Counted from the stretch's first letter, positions 16,347 through 25,161 are shown. The stretch: 64,000 bases of DNA from CAWCGU01 sp963838095 (GCA_963838095.1 CAWIPO010000006.1:997300-1061299); one strand, 5' to 3'. Translations and numbers: made by a program. Notes: generated by a model from the letters alone, not told the origin.

Positions 16347-17468
16347 GTGGGCTTGCATGAAAGCCGTCCGCAGAACCGCACCCCCAAGCTGGCCGCCGCC
16401 GCGTTCGCCGCGCTGGCCGGGCTCGCTCCAGGGCTCGCGATCGCAGCCATGGGTGACGAGCAGGCGAAGGGGCCGAAGCTGAGGCAGATCACCTGCCTGA
16501 CCGAATGTTCCGCGGACGGCGCTGCCTCGATCGGATCCAGCATCGAGCTTGCAGGCAAGCGCCTCGAGGCCGTGAAGAAGGTCAAGTTCAGCGCCGTCGA
16601 CGGCGGCCGGGTGGGCGCGAAGCCCGACGGCGTCTCGTACGACGCTGTCGAGGTGACCGTTCCCGAGGAGGCGACCAGCGGCGAGGTCCGTGTGATCGAC
16701 ACCTCGCGGCAAAAGGCGATCTCGCCGGTCGAGCTGGAGATCGCCGACGCGCCTTCCGAGGGGAATCCGGGCCAGCCCGATCCCACCGATCCCCCGAGCG
16801 ACCCGGGCACGGGCGAGATCACGATCGATCCCGACAAGGGCTTCTTCGCCGGGCGCCGGCAGATCAGCGTCCAGATCTCCTCGCGCCAGGACATCTCGGG
16901 CTCGAGCGCCGAGGTCGTTTCCGCCTCCAGCGGCGAGGTCGTGGCGACGTTGCCGATCGAGGCCGGGGCCACGAGCTTGACCTGGGACGGCAAGACCGAC
17001 GACGGCGAGGCCGCCGAGAACGGCGAGTACGAGCTGCGAATAGGTTCGGCTTCAGCCCCCTTCGAGCAGTACAACCACATGTTTCCGGTTCGCGGCAAGC
17101 ACACCTTTGGCGACGGCCTCGGCGCAGGCCGCGACCATCAGGGACAAGACATCCTCGCCGAGTGCGGCAAGCGCATCCGAGCCGCGCGCGCCGGCAAGGT
17201 GACGACGGTTGGTTTCGACGGAGGCGGCGGCAACTACGTCGTCATCGATGGCAAGAAGACCGACGTCAGCTACGTCTACATGCACCTCCAGGACAGCCCG
17301 GAAGTCTCTGAGGGCGAGCGCGTGAAGACCGGTGAGAAGCTCGGCCGCGTCGGGGACACCGGCAACGCCTCCACATGCCACCTGCACTTCGAGATGTGGC
17401 ACGGTGCGCAGGGCGGCGAGTTGAAGGATCCGTCGCCGCCGCTGAAGGAGTGGGACGAGTGGTCCTAG
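16347..17468 (+). CDS. Secreted M23 (LytM) peptidase with Ig-like domains
   Basis: Start GTG 16347 (MGLHESRPQNRTPK, 373 aa) is placed after the riboswitch with AGAGAGGAAG upstream. A signal segment (LAAAAFAALAGLAPGLAIAA) is followed by an IPT/TIG-like domain (residues about 45-130), a Pro/Asp-rich linker, a FlgD-like Ig domain (TLPIEAGATSLTWDGKTDDG) and a C-terminal peptidase M23 domain. The zinc ligands are visible as HQGQD and HLHFE, with VYMHL before them. It probably cuts peptidoglycan cross-bridges outside the cell. Control by c-di-AMP ties wall turnover to that signal. Confidence 0.88.
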   Translation: MGLHESRPQNRTPKLAAAAFAALAGLAPGLAIAAMGDEQAKGPKLRQITCLTECSADGAASIGSSIELAGKRLEAVKKVKFSAVDGGRVGAKPDGVSYDAVEVTVPEEATSGEVRVIDTSRQKAISPVELEIADAPSEGNPGQPDPTDPPSDPGTGEITIDPDKGFFAGRRQISVQISSRQDISGSSAEVVSASSGEVVATLPIEAGATSLTWDGKTDDGEAAENGEYELRIGSASAPFEQYNHMFPVRGKHTFGDGLGAGRDHQGQDILAECGKRIRAARAGKVTTVGFDGGGGNYVVIDGKKTDVSYVYMHLQDSPEVSEGERVKTGEKLGRVGDTGNASTCHLHFEMWHGAQGGELKDPSPPLKEWDEWS

Positions 17469-17526
17469 GCGGCAGTTGACGCCGCATCCTCAACCGGCGC
17501 TTGTGCGACGGCGCTAGGATGGTCCG

Positions 17527-17799
17527 TGGACCGTGCTAGGTGGGGAATTAGCGGTGCCCTGCACCTGCAATCCGCTCTAGCAGGACCGAATCCCGTCCGA
17601 GGGACGTGGCCTTCGGGGCCAGTACGCCGCGGGCGGCGTTGACGGTCAGGTTCCGCGCAATGTCGGCCCGTGAATCAGGTCAGGTCCGGAAGGAAGCAGC
17701 CTTAAGCGTCAGCCGGTATGTGCCGCGGTCAAGCCTGACCCGAGCCAGCCACGGCGGGCACGCCCGGAGATCTGTTTCGACGGCGGGGCGCACGGTCCA
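17527..17799 (+). ncRNA. ffs: Signal recognition particle RNA, large bacterial type
   Basis: The universal SRP core is present (GTCAGGTCCGGAAGGAAGCAGC near 17679-17700). The 5' part contains the Alu-domain sequence known from Bacillus scRNA: CCGTGCTAGGTGGGG, TAGCGGTGCCCTG, CCTGCAATCCGCTCTAGCAGG and CCGAATCCCGTCCGAGG. The ends pair perfectly: TGGACCGTGC (17527-17536) with GCACGGTCCA (17790-17799). Length is about 273 nt, as expected for the long form with both Alu and S domains. A short T-rich run follows. The antisense ORFs over it are not genes. Confidence 0.93.
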
Positions 17800-17804
17800 C
17801 TTCT

Positions 17805-18356
17805 TTATGCGCGCTCCGAGCTCTCGAAGGAGACTTGAAGCAGGCACTTCGGGTCGCCCAGCTTCATGCACGACTGCTGGGTGATCGAGACGCCCTCGCC
17901 GTAGTGGTCGCCCGCGCCCTCGATCAGCCCCTCGGCGAAAGCACACATCTTCCGCGGCGAGTCGTAGCCCAGGATGAGCGCTTCGTGCGAGGAGGTGTCG
18001 AAATCGATCCACGGGACGACGGCGCCGGGGAAGAGCACCCGTACCTTCGGGTGGATGACCTCGTTGAGCGTCTGCAGGAACGACCGCGTGGTCGTGTGCG
18101 GTTCGAAGAACTCGGGATATCGCTGGGCGAAGATCGGCATCGCGCTGCGGCCGATCCAGCGGACCACGTCATCGGCCGGGATCGCGAGCTTGGAGGCGGC
18201 GGCGTCGACCAGCTCCACGAGCTGCCCGTCCGGGTAGGTGTCGAGCGCGGAGTAGTCGCCGTCGAGGCCCGCGGCGTCGAGAAGCTCGCGCCAGACGTCC
18301 TCGCCGTGCTCGCGCGAAACGATCTCCCCGGTCAGGTTGAAGATGATCCCTTTCAC
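17805..18356 (-). CDS. H-NOX haem-nitric oxide/oxygen-binding protein
   Basis: 183 aa, starting MKGIIFNLTGEIVSREHGEDVW as H-NOX proteins do. The proximal haem ligand is His102 (VIHPKVRVLFPGA) and the propionate-binding motif YxSxR is Tyr131-Ser133-Arg135 (GYDSPRKM). These are the same positions as in well-studied H-NOX domains. It is a stand-alone domain without cyclase, kinase or chemotaxis part, so it must signal through a partner. No obvious partner gene is adjacent; the nearest nucleotide cyclase is the hydrolase-cyclase at 14.3-15.6 kb. It converges on the SRP RNA. Confidence 0.88.
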   Translation of the reverse strand: MKGIIFNLTGEIVSREHGEDVWRELLDAAGLDGDYSALDTYPDGQLVELVDAAASKLAIPADDVVRWIGRSAMPIFAQRYPEFFEPHTTTRSFLQTLNEVIHPKVRVLFPGAVVPWIDFDTSSHEALILGYDSPRKMCAFAEGLIEGAGDHYGEGVSITQQSCMKLGDPKCLLQVSFESSERA

Positions 18357-18426
18357 CGGCCTACCCCAAGCACGACTCGACTATAAGCGCTCGCTCAGCG
18401 CGGGCATGACCGCGCCGGTGTGGGAT

Positions 18427-19191
18427 CTACTTGGCGCTGATGCCGCCGCCGGCCGCGCCGGACCCGGAGTCGCTGGAGACGCCGCCGTCGGGCGGATCGT
18501 TGTTGCCTCCGCCGCCAGCCCCGCCTCCGCCGCCGGAACCACCGCCACCGCCACCGTTCCCGCCACCCGCGCCGCCGCCCGCACCACTGCCGTCAACAGG
18601 CTCGCCGCCACCGCCACCGCCACCACCACCGCTGCCGACCGGCTCGGGGCAGGTGCGCGTGTAGACGATCCGCGCCGGCTTGCCGTACTTGGCGTCGGAG
18701 TGGCTCCAGGAGAGATGCAGGTGGTGTCCGCGCCCGTGGCCGGAGTCGCCGTCGTAGCCGACCCAGCGGAACGGTTGCACCGGGCTGTCCTGCTTAGGCT
18801 CGGCCCACAGCGCGAGCCTGTCGATCACCTTCCAGCTGCCGCCCGCGGCCTTGTTCGGAACGATGTCCAGGGCGAGGCCCAGCGGGTGCTCACCCTTGGC
18901 GGAGTGGACGGGGTCGAGCGAGAAACCGTCGGTGACGAAGATGTTGTACCGGCGAACGAGCCATTTGACGTCCGGCAGCAGCCGGCGATCGATGCGCTCG
19001 CCGGGGAAGCCCGGAATCGGCACGAACTTCCCGCCGCCCACTGTCTGGCACAAGGTCGGGCCCAGCTGCTCGACCCGCATCGACGCGGGGGCTGCCGGAG
19101 CGAGGATCGCGGCGGCACAGACGGTGGCGATTGCCGCAACCAGGGTGAGGCGGAGAGCCGAACGGGGCGATGGGGAGGCCTGGAGGATCAA
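18427..19191 (-). CDS. Secreted M15-like metallopeptidase with glycine-rich tail
   Basis: 254 aa from TTG 19191; no ATG/GTG lies in frame nearby. After a signal segment (LTLVAAIATVCAAAILAPAAPAS) there is a compact domain with HPLGLALDIVP and GHHLHLSW, which fit the His/Asp and HxH zinc ligands of M15/VanY-type D-Ala peptidases. Residues about 185-254 are almost pure Gly with Ser and Asn, a simple-repeat tail of unknown role. Probably a cell-wall hydrolase or a non-catalytic relative; the catalytic Glu is not evident. Confidence 0.65.
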   Translation of the reverse strand: MILQASPSPRSALRLTLVAAIATVCAAAILAPAAPASMRVEQLGPTLCQTVGGGKFVPIPGFPGERIDRRLLPDVKWLVRRYNIFVTDGFSLDPVHSAKGEHPLGLALDIVPNKAAGGSWKVIDRLALWAEPKQDSPVQPFRWVGYDGDSGHGRGHHLHLSWSHSDAKYGKPARIVYTRTCPEPVGSGGGGGGGGGEPVDGSGAGGGAGGGNGGGGGGSGGGGGAGGGGNNDPPDGGVSSDSGSGAAGGGISAK

Positions 19192-19326
19192 GGGAGTATG
19201 ACGGTTTGGTTAGCGTAATGTGAGGGTAGGTGGAAAAGAGGGGTTTTGCGGGTTACGTCGAATCGGCGACTTGTCTAGGGATCGGCAGGTTCCCAGCTCG
19301 ACTCAACCCTGGGCGCAAGGTTGCCG

Positions 19327-20967
19327 TCAGCCGCAGCGCGCGAAAAGGACCCAGGATGCGTTCTGGGCGTCCGGCTCGAAGCCGGGCGGCACAGGGGCTG
19401 TGAGCTCCCCCGGGTCGTTGGGATCGAGCGTGAAGTTTTTCTCCACCAGCGGCGTCGCCGGGTCGAGGAAGTACCCGCCGTCCGGCTCGACCCGCAACAG
19501 CTCACCCTTGCTTTCGCGCACTGCGGCGACGATCTCGGACGGCCGGCGGTCGAGCCACAGTGCCAGCAGCGGTACCGGGCGGTGGTTCGGGACCGTGACT
19601 TCAAGGCAGTCGACCCCGGTGTCCTCGGCATCGTCCGCGCCGTCCGCCTCGGACCCGTACGCGCCCGCGAACTCGCCCGAGTCGGCCAGCGCCTTGAGGT
19701 CGTCCCGGATCTGCTCTTGGATCGCGATCGAGTCCTGGAGGTTTGCCAGCCGGGTGTACTGAGAGGTGCCGAGGACACCGGCCGAGAACACGACCGCGAG
19801 CGCGACGACGAAGGCAGCGAACGCGATCCACCGCGGCCGCCACGGATCCTCGCGCTCCAGCTCCAGCCAGCCGAAGATCCCGGCGCCGCAGAAGATCGCC
19901 AGGAAGGTCGCCGCAAGCAGCGCGTAGCGGGTGATCACGGCCAGCCCCGCGATCGCGAGCACGCCGAAGGCGGCGGCCGCGAGCACCCCGGCCGCGACCC
20001 CGAGCGCGCTTCGCCGTCGCAGCAGCATCAGGCACAGAACCCCTCCCCCCGCCGCACCCACCAGCACCGGCTCGCGCAGGATCTCGCCGAGGCGGCGGGG
20101 GAAGAAGCGAATGAAGTCCCACAGGCCGGTGTCGCGGGCCAGCGTCTCGACCGTCTCGCGGGTGCCGGTCAGCGAGTAGAGGGGATCGCCGGCGAAGGCG
20201 ACGTCGTACAGCACCCACAGCACCGGCGCCGCAGCCGCCAGGGCGACGAGGCCGAGGAATCGCGGCTGGCGAGCCGCGTACGCGAGCGGGTAGAGAACCC
20301 GTCGCACCTTGTCCTCGCGGGTGGGCGCGACCACCTGCACCAGCCCGCTGCGGGAGTTGTGGGCGGCCTTCAGCAGCTCCAGCTTCCCGGGGGCGAAGCG
20401 GGTGTAGGCGAGATACAGCACGTACGCGGCCGAGAACAGCCACGCCTCGGGTCGCAGCAGACCGGCGAGAGCGAGCAGGAGCAGCACCGGCCAGCCCGCG
20501 CGCGGGCGCTTGGTCTCGACCACCAGGGCCGCGAGCACGAGGGCGATGTACGGAATGTCGACGTAGGCGCGGACGCCGTTGGAGAGCATCGGCTCGCGGG
20601 TGATGACGATCGCCGCCGCCACCAAGCCGGACGGGGCGTTGAACCACAGCTCGCCGAGCCGGTAGCAGAGGTACGCGACAGCGGCGAGCGAGGCGTAGGC
20701 GATCGCGACCGTGATCGGCTCGGCCGTGTCGCCGAAGGGGGCGAGCACCACGCCGAGCGCGGTCGCCAGGGGGTGGGGAGTGGGGGGGATCGGAGCTCCG
20801 TAGTCGGGCTCTAGCCCGTGGAAGATCTCGTTCCCCCACAGCAGCGCGTAGAAGGTGTCGTAGTTGGCGAATCCGTGCCCGAACGCGAGCCACAGCGCCA
20901 GCCCGCCGCCGCAGATCCAGAGCAAGGGCACGAGAAATCCCGGCAACGAGGAGAGGCGCTCGCGCAT
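19327..20967 (-). CDS. GT-C-fold membrane glycosyltransferase-like protein
   Basis: 546 aa with about ten to eleven hydrophobic helices. Near the N-terminus, GHGFANYDTFYALLWGNEIFHG and then PTPHPLATALG give the acidic first external loop typical of lipid-linked-sugar transferases (ArnT/PMT-like, GT-C fold). VITREPMLSNGVRAYVDIPYIAL is also typical. A soluble C-terminal domain of about 120 residues follows. It likely adds sugars to a surface polymer or protein at the outer face of the membrane. Donor and acceptor are unknown. Confidence 0.7.
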   Translation of the reverse strand: MRERLSSLPGFLVPLLWICGGGLALWLAFGHGFANYDTFYALLWGNEIFHGLEPDYGAPIPPTPHPLATALGVVLAPFGDTAEPITVAIAYASLAAVAYLCYRLGELWFNAPSGLVAAAIVITREPMLSNGVRAYVDIPYIALVLAALVVETKRPRAGWPVLLLLALAGLLRPEAWLFSAAYVLYLAYTRFAPGKLELLKAAHNSRSGLVQVVAPTREDKVRRVLYPLAYAARQPRFLGLVALAAAAPVLWVLYDVAFAGDPLYSLTGTRETVETLARDTGLWDFIRFFPRRLGEILREPVLVGAAGGGVLCLMLLRRRSALGVAAGVLAAAAFGVLAIAGLAVITRYALLAATFLAIFCGAGIFGWLELEREDPWRPRWIAFAAFVVALAVVFSAGVLGTSQYTRLANLQDSIAIQEQIRDDLKALADSGEFAGAYGSEADGADDAEDTGVDCLEVTVPNHRPVPLLALWLDRRPSEIVAAVRESKGELLRVEPDGGYFLDPATPLVEKNFTLDPNDPGELTAPVPPGFEPDAQNASWVLFARCG

Positions 20968-21041
20968 CGCGCGGAGAGGCTAGAGCTTGGCGCGGAAAGT
21001 CAGCGGGGGGCCGCCAGGACGGCGGCTAGACTGGCCCACCC

Positions 21042-22751
21042 GTGTCCGAAACCTCGCTCTACCGCCGCCACCGCCCCCAGTCGTTCGACGAGGTGGTCGG
21101 CCAGGAGCACATCGTCCGCACATTGCGAAACGCGGTCGAGCGCGACCGGGTCCACCACGCGTACCTGTTCGTCGGCTCGCGCGGGACGGGTAAGACCTCG
21201 ATGGCGAAGATCCTCGCCCGCTCGCTGAACTGCGTCAACGGCCCGACCGTGACGCCGTGCGGAGAGTGCGAGTCGTGCACCACCATCGCCGCCGGCACCT
21301 CGCTCGACGTGATCGAGATGGACGCCGCCTCGAACCGCTCGGTCGACGACATCCGCGAGCTGCGCGACCGGGTTGGGTTCATGCCCGCGGGGGGTCACTG
21401 GAAGGTCTACATCCTCGACGAGGCGCACATGCTCACTCGCGAGGCGTGGAACGCATTCCTGAAGACGCTCGAAGAGCCGCCCCCCAACACCGCCTTCGTG
21501 CTCGCGACCACCGAGCCGCACAAGGTGATGCCGACGATCGCCGACCGCTGCCAGCGCTTCGACTTCCAGCGACCCTCGCTGGAGCAGATAAGCGCGGTCG
21601 TCAAGCGCGTGGCGGCCGAGGAGGAGATCGTGATCGCCGACGAGGCCGTGGCCGCGATCGCCCGCGGCGCAACCGGGAGCTTCCGCGACGCGCTGGCGAC
21701 GCTTGACCAGCTGCTGGCCTACTGCGGGCACGAGATCGAGGCCGAGGACGCGCTGGCGGTGCTCGGGGTGGCCGACGCCGAGCTGGTGCTGGCGGCCGCG
21801 GACGCGATCGCGAACGAGGACGGCCGCGCCGCGCTCGAGGTCACCGGGCGCCTGGTCGCCTCCGGACGTGACGTCGTCCAGTTCGGGCGCGACCTCGTTG
21901 CGCACCTGCGCCAGCTGCTGGTCGTCAGGGCGGCGGGAGAGATTCCGGCGGGAATCGCGCTCGTGGTGCCCGACACGGCGGCGGTGAGCGAGCAGGCCGG
22001 GCGGATCGCCGATGTCGCGATCGTGCGCTCGATAGACGTCCTCAGCGCGGCGCTGGGCGAGATCCGCGAAGGGGACGAGCCGGCGATGACGATCGAGGTT
22101 GCACTGCTTCGCTGCGCGCGGCCGCAGGTGGATCCCTCCCAGCAGGCACTGGCCGAGCGGCTGGAACGGCTGGAGCGGGGAATGGCTGCGGGCGGAGGGG
22201 AGCCGGGGATCACCGCCGCACCGCCGCTCAAGGAAGCGGGCGAGCGCGCCGCCGAGGCCGATGACCCGGCGCCCAAGTCGGAGGCGGCGGCGCAGGAGAG
22301 CCCCGATAAGGGCGAGGAGACCGGGCCGGCTGCGGCTGCCGCGGGTGTCGCCCAGGCCGCCGCCACCGTTGCGCAGGCGATCGACCTCGAACGGATCGCG
22401 GAGCTGTGGCCGGCTGTGGTCGACCAGGTGCGCCAGTCCGGCTCGGCGCTCCTGTCCTCGATCTACGAGGTGGCGCGGCCGATCGGGCTCGACCCGGAGG
22501 ACTCGGTGCTCAAGGTGGGCTTTCCTCCGTCCGCCTCCTTCAACAAGCGCAAGGCGGAGTCGCCGCCCAACCGCGAGCGCTTCTCCGACGCGCTGCGGAC
22601 TGTGCTCGGCGAGCGCCTGCGCCCCGTCTACGTGCTGCTCGACCCGAGCGAGGAGGAGCCTGCGACCGAGCCGGAGCTGTCCGAGGACGAGATGATCGAG
22701 CAGTTCAAGACAGGCTTTGGGGCAGAGGAGATCGAGGAGGAGAGCGCATGA
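21042..22751 (+). CDS. dnaX: DNA polymerase III subunit gamma/tau
   Basis: 569 aa from GTG 21042 (MSETSLYRRHRPQSFDEVVGQEHIVRTL), the invariant DnaX opening. Walker A GSRGTGKTS at 45-53, a zinc module with CGECESC, Walker B ILDEAHML and the sensor region LEEPPPNTAFVLATTEPHKV are all present. A low-complexity Ala/Glu-rich linker (about 380-445) leads to a tau-like C-terminal domain (LERIAELWPAVVDQVRQ). It is the clamp-loader motor of the replisome. Its stop overlaps the ybaB start (ATGA), so the genes are coupled. Confidence 0.97.
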   Translation: MSETSLYRRHRPQSFDEVVGQEHIVRTLRNAVERDRVHHAYLFVGSRGTGKTSMAKILARSLNCVNGPTVTPCGECESCTTIAAGTSLDVIEMDAASNRSVDDIRELRDRVGFMPAGGHWKVYILDEAHMLTREAWNAFLKTLEEPPPNTAFVLATTEPHKVMPTIADRCQRFDFQRPSLEQISAVVKRVAAEEEIVIADEAVAAIARGATGSFRDALATLDQLLAYCGHEIEAEDALAVLGVADAELVLAAADAIANEDGRAALEVTGRLVASGRDVVQFGRDLVAHLRQLLVVRAAGEIPAGIALVVPDTAAVSEQAGRIADVAIVRSIDVLSAALGEIREGDEPAMTIEVALLRCARPQVDPSQQALAERLERLERGMAAGGGEPGITAAPPLKEAGERAAEADDPAPKSEAAAQESPDKGEETGPAAAAAGVAQAAATVAQAIDLERIAELWPAVVDQVRQSGSALLSSIYEVARPIGLDPEDSVLKVGFPPSASFNKRKAESPPNRERFSDALRTVLGERLRPVYVLLDPSEEEPATEPELSEDEMIEQFKTGFGAEEIEEESA

Positions 22752-23113
22752 TGGCCCGTGGCGGAGGGCGCCCGATGCCGGGAGGCCAGGGCCCCGGAGG
22801 CATGGATCTGGGCTCGATGATGAAGCAGCTTCAGCAGGTGCAGGCGGAGATGGCCGAGGCGCAGGAGAAGCTGAAGGATGAGATCGTCGAGGCGAGCGCG
22901 GGCGGGGGGATGGTGAAGGTGAAGATGAGCGGCGACCTGCGGCTGCTGGAGATCAAGATCAACCCCGAGGCAATCGATCCCGAGGACGCCGAGGTGCTCG
23001 AGGACATGGTCACCGCGGCGGTGAACGAAGCGCTCCGCTCTGCCCAGGAGCTCGCGTCGAGCCGGATCGGCGGCGCCGCCGGGCTCGGCGGGCTCGGCCT
23101 GCCCGGGATGTAG
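22748..23113 (+). CDS. ybaB: YbaB/EbfC nucleoid-associated DNA-binding protein
   Basis: 121 aa from ATG 22748, coupled to dnaX. Gly/Pro-rich N-terminus, then DLGSMMKQLQQVQAEMAEAQEKLKDEIVEASAGGGMVKVKMSGDLRLLEIKI and AIDPEDAEVLEDMVTAAVNEALRSAQEL, the full YbaB pattern. Family members form dimers that bind DNA and help compact or mark the chromosome. The dnaX-ybaB-recR order is conserved across bacteria, which supports all three calls. Confidence 0.95.
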   Translation: MMARGGGRPMPGGQGPGGMDLGSMMKQLQQVQAEMAEAQEKLKDEIVEASAGGGMVKVKMSGDLRLLEIKINPEAIDPEDAEVLEDMVTAAVNEALRSAQELASSRIGGAAGLGGLGLPGM

Positions 23114-23129
23114 CCGGCACAGCCGCGAG

Positions 23130-23732
23130 TTGAACGTGCAACCCGGCGCGATCCAACGCCTGATCGGCGAACTGGCGAAGCTGCCCGGTATCGGACAGCG
23201 GACCGCCCAGCGGCTCGCCTTCCACATCCTCCGTGAGCAGGACGACGACGCATTCGCCCTCGCCGACGCGATTCGGGAGGTCAAGGAGAAGGTCGGCCTG
23301 TGCGAGGTCTGCTTCAACCTCGCCGAAGGGCCGCGGTGCCGGATCTGCGCCGACCAGCAGCGCGATCAGACGCTGATCTGCGTCGTCGAGGAGCCCGCCG
23401 ACGTGATCCCCGTCGAGCGCACGCACGAGTTCCGCGGCCTCTACCACGTGCTCGGGGGAGCGCTGTCGCCGATCGACGGCGTCGACCCCGACGACCTCAA
23501 GATCGCCGAGCTTGTGCGGAGGGTAGAGGAGGGGGAGGTGGCCGAGGTCGTGTTGGCGACGAACCCGACGACCACGGGAGAGGCGACCGCGCTGCACATC
23601 GCCGCGCTGCTTCGCGGGCAGGTGAAGGTCACACGCCTGGCAAGCGGCCTGCCCGTGGGCGCCGACCTCGAGCACGCCGATGAGGTCACCCTCGGGCGAG
23701 CGCTGGCGGGCCGGCGCGCGGTCGACGGTTAG
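23130..23732 (+). CDS. recR: Recombination protein RecR
   Basis: 200 aa; start TTG 23130 (MNVQPGAIQRL) or GTG 23136. HhH region IGELAKLPGIGQRTAQRLAFHIL, the four-Cys zinc finger (CEVCFNLAEGPRCRIC) and Toprim domain (ICVVEEPADVIPVE, YHVLGGALSPIDGV, ATNPTTTGEATALHIA) are all intact. RecR acts with RecF/RecO to load RecA at gaps. Third gene of dnaX-ybaB-recR, 16 bp after ybaB. The stop overlaps the convergent LLM gene by 4 bp. Confidence 0.96.
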   Translation: MNVQPGAIQRLIGELAKLPGIGQRTAQRLAFHILREQDDDAFALADAIREVKEKVGLCEVCFNLAEGPRCRICADQQRDQTLICVVEEPADVIPVERTHEFRGLYHVLGGALSPIDGVDPDDLKIAELVRRVEEGEVAEVVLATNPTTTGEATALHIAALLRGQVKVTRLASGLPVGADLEHADEVTLGRALAGRRAVDG

Positions 23733-24721
23733 GCGGTCGCGCCTGCCGGAGTACGCGAGCGCAACTCGTCCAGCCTGGGCAGCAGTTCGCGCTCGGCGAA
23801 TTGGAGGAAGCCCTCCTGGTCGGGACCGACCTGGTGGAAGTAGACGTGGTCATACCCCGCGTCGATGAACTCCTTGATCGCATCGACATGACGGTCGGGG
23901 TCGGGGCCGCACACCACCGATTCGGCCACGTCCTCGGGAGTCGCGTTCTCCGTCGCCTGCTCGAAGTGCGACGGGAGCGGCAGCTCCCAGGGGAGCGAGC
24001 CCGACACTGCGGCGTTCGGCCACCACTCGTGGGCGGTCCGCATCGCCTCGTTCTCGCTCTCTGCCCAGCAGACATGGACCTGTCCGAACCGCGGCTTTCC
24101 CTCACCCCCCGCCCGCTCGAACTGTTCGATCACTTCGCGATCCGGCACGAGCCCGAACAAGCCGTCCCCGATCTCGCCGGCGATCCGGGTCGCCCTCTCA
24201 CCCGCGGTGGCGACGATGATCGGGGGAGGCTCGTCCGGGAGCGAGTAGATGCGTGCGTTCTCGACGGTGTAGTGCTCGCCGTTGTGGCTCGTCAGGCCGC
24301 CCGCCCAGAGCTTTCGGATCACCTCCACAGCCTCGATCATCCGCTGCTGGCGGATCGGGGTCGGCGGCCAGTGCTCGCCGGTGATGTGCTCGTTCAGGTT
24401 CTCTCCGCTCCCGATCCCGAGCCAGAAGCGACCCTCGAGCATGATCGCCGCCGTTGCCGCAGCTTGGGCGACTATTACGGGATGGATCCGCGTGGTCGGG
24501 CAGGTGACGCCGGTGCCGACCCGGATCCGGTCGGTCGCCTGCGCAATGCCGCCGAGAACCGCCCAGACGAAGGGGCTGTTGCCCTGGCGCTCCACCCAGG
24601 GGTGGTAATGGTCGGAGATGGAGGCAAAGTCGAACCCCACCTCCTCGGCCCGCTTGGCGAACCCGACCAGATCGCGGGGGCCGAACTCCTCGCTCGAGAG
24701 CGTGTAGCCGAACGCGGTCAC
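23729..24721 (-). CDS. F420-dependent LLM oxidoreductase (FGD-like subgroup)
   Basis: 330 aa, MTAFGYTLSSEEFGPRDLVGFAKRAEEVGFDFASISDHYHPW. The opening and ISDHYHPWVERQG, VGTGVTCPTTRIHP, FWLGIGSGENLNEHITGEHWPP are very close to the pattern of F420-dependent glucose-6-phosphate dehydrogenase and its relatives. Many members of this group are dehydrogenases of unknown substrate, so I do not assign fgd. It supports F420 use by the host. Convergent with recR. Confidence 0.85.
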   Translation of the reverse strand: MTAFGYTLSSEEFGPRDLVGFAKRAEEVGFDFASISDHYHPWVERQGNSPFVWAVLGGIAQATDRIRVGTGVTCPTTRIHPVIVAQAAATAAIMLEGRFWLGIGSGENLNEHITGEHWPPTPIRQQRMIEAVEVIRKLWAGGLTSHNGEHYTVENARIYSLPDEPPPIIVATAGERATRIAGEIGDGLFGLVPDREVIEQFERAGGEGKPRFGQVHVCWAESENEAMRTAHEWWPNAAVSGSLPWELPLPSHFEQATENATPEDVAESVVCGPDPDRHVDAIKEFIDAGYDHVYFHQVGPDQEGFLQFAERELLPRLDELRSRTPAGATA

Positions 24722-24759
24722 TCCGTTTGGCTACCCAGCGCCTTGGCGACTAAGCGGAA

Positions 24760-25161
24760 CTAGCTGCCGGGCCGGGCTCGGGGGATCCGGAAGAAGCCCT
24801 GAATCCGGGCGGCGAAGAGGAGATCTCCTTTGACCCGCAGCCTGCGCCGCATCAGCAGTCGTCCCGGGTCGGCGTTGGCGGTCGCAACCTGGATGAAGTC
24901 GAGCGCCCCCAGCGTCAGCGTCACGCGCGGCTCCAGGCCAAGGTCCTTGCCGGTCTCGCATTTGCCGTCCTTGAGGACCACGAACCAGCGGTCGTGGCCG
25001 CCGTCCTCACGGTCGCCGATCTTCCATTGGATGACGCCGCGGGCCTGCCTGCCCTTGTCGCTCAGCTGCTCGGGGAAGCGGCGGAAGATCTCCGAGAGCA
25101 GCGTGTCGCGATTCACGCGCAACCCTTCCCGAAGGGCATCCGCGGGCATCTCGCGGATCAT
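24760..25161 (-). CDS. SCP2 sterol-binding domain protein
   Basis: 133 aa from ATG 25161; an in-frame stop lies close upstream and no other start precedes it. LSEIFRRFPEQLSDKGRQARGVIQWKIGD, DRWFVVLKDGKCE, PRVTLTLGALDFIQVATANADPGRLLMRRRLRVKGDLLFAARIQGFF is the SCP2 fold pattern. These small proteins bind lipids or acyl-CoA in a hydrophobic tunnel. It is 38 bp downstream in orientation from nothing evident and precedes the LLM gene on the same strand, so the two may be co-transcribed. Confidence 0.8.
   Translation of the reverse strand: MIREMPADALREGLRVNRDTLLSEIFRRFPEQLSDKGRQARGVIQWKIGDREDGGHDRWFVVLKDGKCETGKDLGLEPRVTLTLGALDFIQVATANADPGRLLMRRRLRVKGDLLFAARIQGFFRIPRARPGS

Noticed and set aside
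18431..18664. Proline-rich plus-strand frame
   Set aside because: It is the complement of the glycine-tail codons of the M15-like protein.
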